Assembly: GCF_026340655.1 (NCBI RefSeq)
Contig: NZ_JAPEOZ010000001.1
Location: forward strand, 5,704,001 to 5,768,000
DNA length: 64,000 nt
Source of the DNA: Streptomyces sp. NBC_01275
Lineage (GTDB): Bacteria; Actinomycetota; Actinomycetes; Streptomycetales; Streptomycetaceae
Direction of reading: 5' to 3'
Positions within the stretch are counted from its first letter, which is position 1, and every line of letters begins with the position of its first letter. Of the stretch, positions 31,034 through 38,940 are shown piece by piece. The position numbers were made by a program, and so were the translations under genes. The notes beneath the pieces were generated by a model. The model was not told where the DNA came from. It saw only the letters and a program-made list of their open reading frames with translations, and searched no databases.

Positions 31034-31049
31034 GGGAGTTCGGGACCTC

Positions 31050-31277
31050 TCACCGGAGCAGGTAGGGCATGTTGACCGTGACGGCTCCGGTGGGACAGCG
31101 GGCTGCGCACGGGCCGCAGTACCAGCACTCGTCGACGTGCATGTACGCCTTGCCGTTGCTCTCGTCGATGGCGAGGGAGTCCAGCGGGCACATGTCCACG
31201 CAGAGGGTGCAGCCGTCGATGCACTTCGACTCGTCGATGGTCACGGGCACGTCGGCCCGCTGGGGCGCCAAGGGCAT
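31050..31277 (-). CDS. Two-cluster ferredoxin, AprB-like
   Basis: Small 75-residue iron-sulfur protein, first gene of the operon. The first cluster site is spaced C-x3-C-x2-C-x3-CP (CIDGCTLCVDMCP), one residue longer than the normal CxxC start, recalling the irregular first site of AprB. The second is regular, ECWYCGPCAARCP, and the Trp-x-Cys around it also recalls AprB. In adenylylsulfate reductase AprB passes electrons to or from the FAD of AprA; here the AprA-like partner is four genes downstream. It lacks the C-terminal tail of true AprB. ATG start with GGAGA upstream. Confidence 0.85.
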   Translation of the reverse strand: MPLAPQRADVPVTIDESKCIDGCTLCVDMCPLDSLAIDESNGKAYMHVDECWYCGPCAARCPTGAVTVNMPYLLR

Positions 31278-31301
31278 GGCTGTCTCCAGAAATGTCCGGC
31301 A

Positions 31302-31319
31302 GATATCCAGTGAAATATC
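31302..31319. promoter_or_regulatory. Inverted repeat in the promoter of the ferredoxin-ABC operon
   Basis: GATAT-(8)-ATATC, inside a longer stretch with two TATCC copies, lies 25-42 bp before the ferredoxin start and in the gap shared with the 3' end of the GntR gene. It is a candidate operator for that regulator. It is A/T-rich against a very G/C-rich background. Confidence 0.35.
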
Positions 31320-31423
31320 CGGCGCGGCAGTGAACCGAAAAGGCCCTGCCGAACGATGAAGAGGTGAAGGGGGATGGGGCGAAGGGAGGACGGGGTGACG
31401 GAGGGCGGGGTGGCGGAGGGCGG

Positions 31424-32224
31424 TCAGAGGGAGCGGTGGAGCAGGCCGCTCATGGTGATGCGGTCGCCGCGGAAGCGGATGAACTCCAGGTCGACCGGGC
31501 GGCCGTCGGCGAGATGCGTCAGCCGTTCCAGCATGAGGACGGCCGCGCCGCGCGGGGCTTCGAGTACGGCGGCGGAGTGGGCGTCCGCGTTGACCGCCTC
31601 CAGGGTGATCTCGGCGTGGCCGAGACGCTGGCCCGTGATGCCCTCCAGGAGGCGGAAGACGTCGGTGTTCTCCAGGTCGGCGCCGAGCAGGGCGGCGCCG
31701 ATGTCGAGCGGGATGTAGGTGAGGTCGAGGGAGAGGGGGAGACCGTTGAGGCGACGCAGACGTTCGATGTAGAGGACGTCCGTGCCGGGCGGGATGTGCA
31801 GGCGTTCGGCGACCGGGGAGGGCGCGGGGGCGGGGCCCATCGTGCGGACCTCGTTGGTGACCCGGCCGTGCTCACGGAGGGTTTCCGCGAGGCCCATCAG
31901 ATGGTCTAGGCCGTGCGGGTACTTCTCGGCGACGACGACGGTGCCGACGCCGGGGAGCCGTTCCACGAGGCCTTCGGCCCTGAGGAGGTCGAGGGCCTGG
32001 CGGACGGTGTTGCGGGTGGCGCGGTAGTCCGTGGCGAGTGTCGTCTCGTGCGGGAGTGTGCCGTCCGGGAACCCGCCGGCCAGGAGCTGGTGGCGCAGTA
32101 GGTCGGCGAGTTGCCTGGCCTGGTCGGCGCGCAGCCGTCGCCGCGCGCGGTGGGCGGCGACGGTGGTCGCGCCTTGGCCGGCGTGGTCTCGGACGCGGTC
32201 GGTGGGCGGCATGTTTCGAACCAT
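31424..32224 (-). CDS. GntR/HutC-family transcriptional regulator
   Basis: Ligand-responsive DNA-binding protein of about 266 residues. N-terminal winged helix-turn-helix: RLRADQARQLADLLRHQLLAG...LPHETTLATDYRATRNTVRQALDLLRAEGLVERLPGVGTVV. The C-terminal UTRA effector domain follows (GTDVLYIERLRRLNGLPLSLDLTYIPLDI, ending in LTHLADGRPVDLEFIRFRGDRI). HutC-type regulators usually repress neighbouring transport or catabolic genes until a small molecule binds. It sits immediately upstream of, and in the same orientation as, the ferredoxin-ABC-flavoprotein operon, so it is its likely regulator. Start uncertain: ATG 32224 or 32212, both with weak ribosome-binding sites, and a further frame upstream. 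Confidence 0.88.
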   Translation of the reverse strand: MVRNMPPTDRVRDHAGQGATTVAAHRARRRLRADQARQLADLLRHQLLAGGFPDGTLPHETTLATDYRATRNTVRQALDLLRAEGLVERLPGVGTVVVAEKYPHGLDHLMGLAETLREHGRVTNEVRTMGPAPAPSPVAERLHIPPGTDVLYIERLRRLNGLPLSLDLTYIPLDIGAALLGADLENTDVFRLLEGITGQRLGHAEITLEAVNADAHSAAVLEAPRGAAVLMLERLTHLADGRPVDLEFIRFRGDRITMSGLLHRSL

Positions 32225-32368
32225 AGCGAGCCGGTAGGAAAAGCCGTGTTGCCGGAGTGTTGCGCCACCTGCGGGAACGTCAGACAGGGCGATGACCTGC
32301 GGAAACGCCATGCGGGGCGCAAGATCTGCCACAGCCGTCGGCCGACGGCTGCCGGCTGTCCGCGGGCG

Positions 32369-33307
32369 TCAGGACAGCGCCGTCAGTCCCGGCGCGAACG
32401 TGATCAGCAGGGGCAGCAGAGGCACCAGCGCCGCAGCCGTCGTCGTGAGCGCACGGTGTCGGCGGCCCAGGCGGGGCGGCGGCTGGAGGAGGCGGTCGAC
32501 TCGCTCGCCCAGGAGGCGGTGGCTGGAGGCGCAGGACAGAACGCCTCGGTGCTGGTTCAGCTCGATCAGGGCCAGGGCGGTGGTCAGGTGACCGCAGCGG
32601 CGGGACGCGGTGTCGTCCGCGGAGAGTTCGACCAGGCGGTGGGTCTGGTCGCAGAAGTGCGAGAAGAGCGGGATACGGGGGAAGCCGGTGGCTAGGGCGG
32701 TCGACAGGTGGAGCAGCCAGTCGTGGTGGGCGCGGGCATGGCCGCGTTCGTGGGTGAGGACGGCGTCCAGTTGGTGGGAGGTGAGGCGGTGCAGGGCGCC
32801 GGTGGTCACGATCAGCTGGGGCGGGCTGCCCGGCATCCACCAGGCGTCGGGGTACTCGTCCTCCAGCACGAGCAGGGGGCCGCGGGCGGACGGCAGCCCC
32901 GCGGGCAGGTCGGGCGCACGCTCCCGCAGGTGGGCCCGGGCCAGGCCGCGGCGCCGGCGGGCGTCGACGAGCTCGCGGGCCAGCATCGCGGTGGTCCAGG
33001 CGGCCCCGCAGGCCAGCAGCAGGGTCAGGGCGACCGCCCACAGCGGCGCGGCGGAGAGGTCGTACGCCTCCGTCACCGCGGGCGGCGCGGGTGCGAAGAC
33101 CTGGGTGCGGACGGTGTGGAAGACGGCGGCCGCGCCCAGCATCAGGGCTGTCAGGCAGCACAGCAGGACCGTGGCGACCAGGCACTGCCACACCCACAGC
33201 GCGACCACCGGCTCCCGCTCGGGCCACTCGGCCCGGGTCAGTGCACGCGGGACCGGCACGGCGGCCGCCAGGGCGACGACGCTCAGCAGGAGCAGGCAGA
33301 CGGTCAT
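32369..33307 (-). CDS. M56-family membrane metallopeptidase
   Basis: Integral-membrane zinc peptidase (312 residues) of the BlaR1/MecR1-type M56 family. Hydrophobic helices at the N-terminus and around residues 40-65 and 85-110 flank a cytoplasmic peptidase domain with the zinc motif HERGH (in DAVLTHERGHARAHHDW); a third ligand is likely the Glu of VELSADD. A last helix ends the protein. In BlaR1 systems such a protease destroys the repressor BlaI on sensing a signal. Here there is no BlaI/MecI gene next to it and no penicillin-sensor domain, so the trigger and target are unknown. The 268-bp gap upstream contains its promoter and no visible gene. Confidence 0.87.
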   Translation of the reverse strand: MTVCLLLLSVVALAAAVPVPRALTRAEWPEREPVVALWVWQCLVATVLLCCLTALMLGAAAVFHTVRTQVFAPAPPAVTEAYDLSAAPLWAVALTLLLACGAAWTTAMLARELVDARRRRGLARAHLRERAPDLPAGLPSARGPLLVLEDEYPDAWWMPGSPPQLIVTTGALHRLTSHQLDAVLTHERGHARAHHDWLLHLSTALATGFPRIPLFSHFCDQTHRLVELSADDTASRRCGHLTTALALIELNQHRGVLSCASSHRLLGERVDRLLQPPPRLGRRHRALTTTAAALVPLLPLLITFAPGLTALS

Positions 33308-33575
33308 GCCACAGGCTCCGGATCCTGGTCGAGAAGGGGGCGTGCGCCGCATGCGCGAGGGGTGCGTGCTGGGTACCCGTGCGCGTGCGGCCGGCTACGG
33401 GCGACGGGCTCGGCGCGAGGACCGTGCCCGTCGCCAGTATGACGGCGGCGGCCCCGGGAGTCAGCCCACGACGACCCCCCGATTCAGCCGACGGCGACCT
33501 GACCGCCCGCCCGGCTCCTGCTCGGGCAGCGCCCCGTCTCCCGGCCTCGCCCCCAGCCGCCCCGCTCCGTCGCCG

Positions 33576-34790
33576 TCACTCGGCGGCGGTCACCCGGCCG
33601 CTCACCTCGCCCAGGCCCACGCGCAGGCCGCCTGGGCCCGGGGCCCAGGCGGACAGGGTCACCTCGTCGCCGTTCTCCAGGAAGGTGCGCTTGCCGTCGG
33701 GGAGTTCGAGGGGGTCGCGGCCGTTCCAGGTCAGTTCCAGGAAGGAGCCGCGCTCCTGCTCGCCCGGGCCGCTGACCGTGCCCGAGCCGTAGAGGTCGCC
33801 GGTGCGCAGGGAGGCGCCGTTGACGGTCAGGTGGGCGAGTTGCTGGGCGGCCGTCCAGTACATCGTGGAGAAGGGCGGCTCGGAGACGACGTGACCGTTG
33901 AGGGCGACGGAGATGCGCAGGTCGTAGCCGGCAGGTTCGGCGGCCGAGTCGTCCAGGTAGGGAAGGAGCGGGTGGGTGCGCTCCGGGGGCGTGACCCGCG
34001 CCGCCTCCAGCGCCTCCAGCGGGGTGATCCACGCCGATACCGACGTGGCGAAGGACTTGGCGAGGAACGGGCCGAGCGGGGCGTACTCCCAGGCCTGGAT
34101 GTCACGGGCCGACCAGTCGTTGAGCAGGCACAGGCCGAAGACGTGCTCACGGAAGTCGGCCAGCGCCACCGGGCTGCCCTGCCGCGAGGGCACGCCGACC
34201 ACGAAGCCGACCTCGGCCTCGATGTCCAGCCGCACGGACGGGCCGAAGACGGGAGCCGGGTCGGCAGGCGCCTTGCGTTGGCCCGACGGGCGGACGACGT
34301 CCGTGCCGGAGACGACGACCGTGCCGGCGCGGCCGTGGTAGCCGATGGGCAGGTGCTTCCAGTTGGGCGGGAGGGCGTCCACGGCGTTCGGGCGGAAGAT
34401 CGCGCCCGCGTTCACGGCGTGGTGCTCGGAGGAGTAGAAGTCGACGTAGTCGGCGACCTCGAAGGGGAGGTGCAGGGCCACCGAGGACAGCGGGTGGAAG
34501 AGCGGTTCGACCGTGGAGCGGTGGGACGGGTCCGTCACCCACTCCGTCAGCTCGCGTCGTACCTGCGACCAGGCCGTGCGGCCCGCCGCCAGCAGCGGGT
34601 TGAGGGTCGGCGCCGCGAGGAGGCCGGCGTGCGGCGAGCCGAGCGCACGGGCCGCCGCGCCCGCATCGAGGACGTGGTCGCCGAGCCGGACGCCGACGGT
34701 CCGTTCCGTCGAGCCGGGCAGGGAGAAGACGCCGTAGGGGAGATTGTGCGGGCCGAAGGGGTCGCCCTCGGGGATGTCGAAGGGGGGCAT
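33576..34790 (-). CDS. fahA: Fumarylacetoacetase
   Basis: Hydrolase (404 residues) that cleaves fumarylacetoacetate to fumarate and acetoacetate, the last step of tyrosine/homogentisate breakdown. The N-terminal domain start FGPHNLPYGVFS and the catalytic domain with DIEAEVGFVVG and NDWSARDIQAWEY (metal-ligand Glu and Asp) are complete, as are the later GTVSGPGEQERGSFLELTWNG and FLENGDEVTL blocks. The size is that of full eukaryote-like FAH rather than short FAH-domain isomerases. ATG 34790 is preferred (GAGAGG upstream); another ATG 14 codons earlier is possible. No other homogentisate gene lies beside it, so the pathway is dispersed. Confidence 0.93.
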   Translation of the reverse strand: MPPFDIPEGDPFGPHNLPYGVFSLPGSTERTVGVRLGDHVLDAGAAARALGSPHAGLLAAPTLNPLLAAGRTAWSQVRRELTEWVTDPSHRSTVEPLFHPLSSVALHLPFEVADYVDFYSSEHHAVNAGAIFRPNAVDALPPNWKHLPIGYHGRAGTVVVSGTDVVRPSGQRKAPADPAPVFGPSVRLDIEAEVGFVVGVPSRQGSPVALADFREHVFGLCLLNDWSARDIQAWEYAPLGPFLAKSFATSVSAWITPLEALEAARVTPPERTHPLLPYLDDSAAEPAGYDLRISVALNGHVVSEPPFSTMYWTAAQQLAHLTVNGASLRTGDLYGSGTVSGPGEQERGSFLELTWNGRDPLELPDGKRTFLENGDEVTLSAWAPGPGGLRVGLGEVSGRVTAAE

Positions 34791-35091
34791 CGGGTACTGC
34801 CTCTCTTTCGTGCGCTCTCTGGTGCTCGCCATGTCGTGCTCACGCTGTGCGCGAAGGGTGTTCGGCCGGTGCGTCGAGTCGGGCCACACGTTACGGCCGA
34901 CCTCGCAGGAGCCGCACGGGGGCGGTGCCGGGGAGGTGCGCGCAGTCGCAGCGCTCCGCTTACGGTTGCTCACCCGAAGTTGTCCACAGGCCGGTCCGCA
35001 ATCTTGACGGACCGGGTCGAAAGGGGCGAGTCTGGGCGGGTGCTGGAAGGCCTCGGGGAGGGGGTCTTCCTGTGGCACACCTGGGGGGCGG
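34791..35091. promoter_or_regulatory. 301-bp divergent promoter region, fahA / polysaccharide block
   Basis: No gene seen. It contains a perfect inverted repeat CCGGTCCG-(9)-CGGACCGG at 34991-35015, about 75-100 bp before the aminotransferase start, and a TTGTCCACAGG stretch just before it. The repeat may be an operator or a small terminator. The ribosome-binding stretch GGGGGG precedes the ATG at 35092 closely. Confidence 0.5.
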
Positions 35092-36327
35092 ATGGCCATA
35101 GGGGAGGCCGGCCTCGGGTCGGCGCGGCGTGGCTCACGGCCGAAACGGCTGGAAGCGGCGATGCGCGACAGACTCGGCCGGGAATGCGTGTACGTGCCGT
35201 CGTGCAGATTCGGGTTGTTCGTGGCCCTGCGCCACTGGTGCCCGCCCGGCGGACGCGTGCTGATGTCGCCGGTCAACGACGACGTGATCTTCTTCGTGGT
35301 GCTCGCGGCCGGTCTCAGGCCCGTGCAGGCGCCGTTGAACCCGCTGGACGCGTCGATCGACGTGGACGCGGTGCCCGACGAGGTGTGGGGCTCGCTGTCG
35401 GCGGTGCTCACGACGAATCTGTACGGGAACCCGGACGACACGCCGAGACTGCGCCGGAAGTGCGACGCGCTCGGCATCCCGTTGTTCGAGGACGGGGCGC
35501 ACGCCATCGGCAGCGAGGTGGGCGGCCGCCCGGTGGGGGCCTGGGGCGACGCCTCCGTCTTCAGCCTGTCCAAGCATGTCGGCGCCAAGGCCGGGGGCTT
35601 CCTGGCCTGCGCGGACCCGGGGCTGCGCGAGGCCCTGACGAAGACCTGCGAGGACCTGCTGCTGCCGAGGCGGCCCTCGGCGGAACTCGCCTACGCCGTC
35701 CGGCCGTACGCGGAGGCGACGGTGCGCGGGCTGCGGCTGCGGCGGGCGGCCTGGGCCACCCTGCGGCTGCTCGGGCGGATGGAGCGGGAGGAGATCCGGA
35801 TGCCGCTGCGGCCGGGCGAGCTGGCCCGCGCCGTCGACGCGGCGCCGGACCTCGCCGCGCACGACTCCTGGGTCCGGGTCGACATGCACGACTACCGGCT
35901 GCGTTCCGGTTCGCTGCGGATGGGCCGGATCGGGCGCAGGCTGGAGCGGCTGGACGAGGTGCTGGCCGCCTGCCGGGCGGGCACGGAGCTGCTGCTGTCG
36001 ACGCCGTGGGCGCGGCCCTGCGCGCCCCGCGCCGAGCGTGCCCAACCTCTCTTCCGGGTCCCCCTGTTCGTCGCCGACAGGGATGCCGCGATCGCGGCGC
36101 TCGCCCGGCGGGGCATCGTCGTGGGGTACCTCTATGACCCGCCGCTGGACGACTACGCGGGCGCCGCTTTCACCGACCTGTCGCCCGATCCGGCAGGGGC
36201 CCGCTGGTTCGCGCGGCACGCGCTGCCGGTGGATCCGCTGCGGGCCCGGCAGGTCGTCGAGGTGCTTCAGGAGTCCGGCGCACGGCCGGCCGACGCGCCG
36301 GGAGGGCTGGAGCCGAGCCGTGGCTGA
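35092..36327 (+). CDS. DegT/DnrJ/EryC1-family PLP enzyme
   Basis: Pyridoxal-phosphate aminotransferase-fold protein of 411 residues, first gene of the polysaccharide block. The family layout is clear: substrate/PLP entry VLTTNLYGNPDD, the pyridine-nitrogen Asp134 in FEDGAHAIGS, and the PLP lysine Lys161 in FSLSKHVGAKAGGF. Members make amino sugars on nucleotide carriers for surface glycans or antibiotics. The sequence departs from canonical sugar aminotransferases (no usual N-terminal GG-x-E motif, a Cys- and Arg-rich middle), so it may act on another ketone. Ends eight bases inside the flippase gene. Confidence 0.78.
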   Translation: MAIGEAGLGSARRGSRPKRLEAAMRDRLGRECVYVPSCRFGLFVALRHWCPPGGRVLMSPVNDDVIFFVVLAAGLRPVQAPLNPLDASIDVDAVPDEVWGSLSAVLTTNLYGNPDDTPRLRRKCDALGIPLFEDGAHAIGSEVGGRPVGAWGDASVFSLSKHVGAKAGGFLACADPGLREALTKTCEDLLLPRRPSAELAYAVRPYAEATVRGLRLRRAAWATLRLLGRMEREEIRMPLRPGELARAVDAAPDLAAHDSWVRVDMHDYRLRSGSLRMGRIGRRLERLDEVLAACRAGTELLLSTPWARPCAPRAERAQPLFRVPLFVADRDAAIAALARRGIVVGYLYDPPLDDYAGAAFTDLSPDPAGARWFARHALPVDPLRARQVVEVLQESGARPADAPGGLEPSRG

Positions 36328-38824
36328 GACGCAGGCCGAGATCCACGAGATCCAGGTGCCCGAGCCCGCGGTGCCGCCCACCGGGAAGGCCGGGAAAGCC
36401 GGAAGGTCTGGGAGGTCTGGGAAGGCCGGCGAGGAAGCGGTGGTCGGCCCGAAGCCGGCCGACAGCGGCCAAGGCTCCGACTCCCTCTTCAGGAACGCCT
36501 ACTTCCTGATGCTCAGCACCGGCGTCTCCGCCGTGCTGGGCCTGGGCTTCTGGCTGGTGGCCGCCCGCTACTACTCGACAGAGGCCGTCGGCCAGGGCTC
36601 CGCAGCGATCGCCGCGATGCGCCTGCTCGCCAGCATCACGGCGACGACGATGATCGGCGCCGTCGTCCGCTTCGTGCCGCGGGCCGGCCGGGCGACCGGC
36701 TCGCTGGTGTGGCGGGCGTACGCGGCCAGTTCGGTGGTCGTGGTCATCGCCGCGTTCGTCTTCCTGCTCACCCTCGACCTGTGGGGGGCGTCGTACGCGC
36801 CGCTGGGGACGCCGGCCGCGGGGGCGGCGTTCGTCGTGGCGTGCGTGGCGTGGGCGCTGCTCACCCTCCAGGACGGGGTGCTCACCGGGCTGCGCAGGTC
36901 GGGGTGGGTGCCCATCGGCAACGCGGTGTTCTCGGTCGGCAAGCTGATCCTGCTCGTCGTGTTCGCGACCGCGCTGCCGGCGCTCGGCATCTTCATCTCC
37001 TGGGCGGCGGCGATCGCGCTCTCGACGGTGCCGCTGGGCTGGCTGATCTTCCGCCGGCTCATCCCGCGCCAGATCGCAGCCGACCGTGACCTGGAGCCGC
37101 CCCGGCTGCGCGAGATGGGCCGCTTCCTCGCGGGGGACTCGCTGGGCGCGCTGTTCAGCCTGGCCATGATCAACCTGCTGCCGGTGATGGTCGCGGTGCG
37201 CTTCAGCGCCGCGGAGAACGGCTACTTCTACGTGGCGTACACCGTCGGCGGCACGATGGAGTTCATGGCCATCAACATGGCCTCCTCCCTCACCGCCCAC
37301 GCCTCGCACGACCCGCGCCATCTGGCCGACGGTGTGCGCGGGGCGCTGCGCCGGATGACGCTGCTGCTGGTGCCGGTGGTGCTGGTGCTGGTGCTGTTCG
37401 CCCCGCAGATCCTGCTGCCCTTCAACGAGGACTACGCCGAGCACGGCACCACCGTGCTGCGGCTGCTGGCCGCCGGGGCGCTGCCGAGGGTCGTGGTCGA
37501 GCTGTACATCGGAGTGCTGCGGGTCCAGGGGCGCACCGGAGTGCTCGCCGCGCTCCAGGGCGCCATGTGCACGATGGTGCTGGGCAGTGCGGCCCTGCTG
37601 TTCGCGCCGGCCGGGATCGCGGGGGCGGGCTGGGCGGTGCTGCTCAGCATGACGTTGATCGCCGTCGTCTCGGTGGTCGGGCTGCGGGCCGCGCTCCGGG
37701 AGACCGACGGGGTGCCCGCCGTCCCCTGCGTCCCCGCCGTTCCCGCCGTCCCTGCCGTTCCCGCCGACCTGGTCCCGGCCTCCGCCCCCGCCGACGCCCC
37801 GCCCGCGTACGGCACCCACTGGGCCCGTCTCAACGCCACCGCCGGGTACGGCACGAACTGGGCCCGCCGGGCCGCGGACGAGCACGGGGCGTCGGACCAG
37901 GACACGGTCGCGCTGTTCATCGGGCGTCCCGGCTACGAGCGCGAGGCGCTGGAGGCGGACACCCTCGCGGTGATCGTCCGGCCGCACCAGCAGGGCGGCC
38001 CGGTCGGGCGGAGCGTCGAGCCGCGCGCGTCGGCGGCGGCGTCGATACCCGCACCCGCACCCGCGTACGAGGGGAACGGGATCTGGTCCGAGCGGTGGCA
38101 GCGACGGCTGCGGGCCGGACTGTGGGCGCTGATCGGGGTCACCGCCGGATGCTTCGGGGCCGGGTTGCGCGACCTGCCGTGGTTCGGCGGCCGCCTCCCG
38201 GACCGCCTTCCGGACGGCCTTCCGGACGGCCTGGCGGCAGATCTCGCCGGGCCGCTCGGCGGGCGGGAGATGCTCGGTCTGCTGCCCGGTCCGGCGCTCG
38301 CCGCCGGTGTCGCGCTGCTCGTGCTGTTCGTTGCCGCGGTGACGCTGTGCGTGCGGCGCGAGGGGTGGCTGCCCGGCACGGCCCTCGCGGTCGTCGCCCT
38401 CGCCCTGTATTCCGTGCCGGTGGCGTTCGGGCGGGAACCACGGGCGCTGGGCGGGACGTTCTATACGGAAACGGCCGGTTTCTTCGCGGAGACGCTGGGC
38501 CTGCCCGGGCCCGAACCGCTGCTGCGCTGGGTGCCGCCCGTCTGCCAGTTGCTGTGCCTCATCACGCTGTGGCAGCTGCTCGCCCGGGTGGGTGGACGGC
38601 TGCCGTGGGCAGCACGCTGGGGGGTCGTGTTCCTCGCCGCCGTGGGGGGCTGGGCGGGGCGCGCGGCGCTCGCTCCGGTCGCGCTGCCGTTGCTCGGCCT
38701 GCTGTTCCTGCTCGTCCTTCTCCTGTCGCTCCACCGCGCCGAAACGCCGGCGGAGCCTGAGGCGGCCCAGGACCCACACCGTTCACCAGTGAACGAGAGA
38801 CCCGGGGCCCGCATTCGCGACTGA
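36320..38824 (+). CDS. Wzx-like polysaccharide flippase with extra C-terminal membrane module
   Basis: Large membrane protein (834 residues). After a Gly/Lys-rich N-terminal 50 residues, about 12-14 helices up to residue 455 form a MATE-like/Wzx polysaccharide exporter (LFRNAYFLMLSTGVSAVLGLGFWLVAARYY is the start of the fold). A cytoplasmic Pro/Val/Ala-rich segment (PAVPAVPAVPAD) and a region with two YGTHWARL/YGTNWARR repeats follow. Then comes a second membrane part of five or so helices (about 595-815) not found in ordinary flippases; it includes a small LPDG repeat. The GTG start overlaps the aminotransferase stop. The stop codon lies in a tandem-repeat array. Lipid-linked glycan translocation is the expected role of the first part; that of the second is unknown. 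Confidence 0.8.
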   Translation: MAETQAEIHEIQVPEPAVPPTGKAGKAGRSGRSGKAGEEAVVGPKPADSGQGSDSLFRNAYFLMLSTGVSAVLGLGFWLVAARYYSTEAVGQGSAAIAAMRLLASITATTMIGAVVRFVPRAGRATGSLVWRAYAASSVVVVIAAFVFLLTLDLWGASYAPLGTPAAGAAFVVACVAWALLTLQDGVLTGLRRSGWVPIGNAVFSVGKLILLVVFATALPALGIFISWAAAIALSTVPLGWLIFRRLIPRQIAADRDLEPPRLREMGRFLAGDSLGALFSLAMINLLPVMVAVRFSAAENGYFYVAYTVGGTMEFMAINMASSLTAHASHDPRHLADGVRGALRRMTLLLVPVVLVLVLFAPQILLPFNEDYAEHGTTVLRLLAAGALPRVVVELYIGVLRVQGRTGVLAALQGAMCTMVLGSAALLFAPAGIAGAGWAVLLSMTLIAVVSVVGLRAALRETDGVPAVPCVPAVPAVPAVPADLVPASAPADAPPAYGTHWARLNATAGYGTNWARRAADEHGASDQDTVALFIGRPGYEREALEADTLAVIVRPHQQGGPVGRSVEPRASAAASIPAPAPAYEGNGIWSERWQRRLRAGLWALIGVTAGCFGAGLRDLPWFGGRLPDRLPDGLPDGLAADLAGPLGGREMLGLLPGPALAAGVALLVLFVAAVTLCVRREGWLPGTALAVVALALYSVPVAFGREPRALGGTFYTETAGFFAETLGLPGPEPLLRWVPPVCQLLCLITLWQLLARVGGRLPWAARWGVVFLAAVGGWAGRAALAPVALPLLGLLFLLVLLLSLHRAETPAEPEAAQDPHRSPVNERPGARIRD

Positions 38825-38904
38825 CCGCATTCGCGACTGACCGCATTCGCGACTGACTGCATCCGCGACTGACCGCATCCGCGACTGACCGCACCAGCGA
38901 CCGA
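38809..38904 (+). repeat. Six tandem copies of a 16-bp unit
   Basis: The unit CCGCATTCGCGACTGA occurs three times exactly (38809, 38825, 38841) and then three times with one to a few changes (38857, 38873, 38889). The first copy contains the TGA stop of the flippase gene. Every copy contains a TGA in the same register apart from the last, which has CGA. The array fills most of the 116-bp gap before the next gene. Confidence 0.9.
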
Positions 38905-38940
38905 CCACGTTTCAGAGCCGAACGCCAGGGGGGAACCGTC

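Noticed and set aside
38195..38235. Repeats CCGGACGGCCTT as regulatory boxes
   Set aside because: In-frame coding for the LPDGLPDG stretch of the flippase C-terminal part.
36170..38779. Minus-strand open frame of 869 codons opposite the flippase
   Set aside because: His/Arg/Gly-rich antisense shadow; the plus strand gives clear membrane helices and coupled start and stop.
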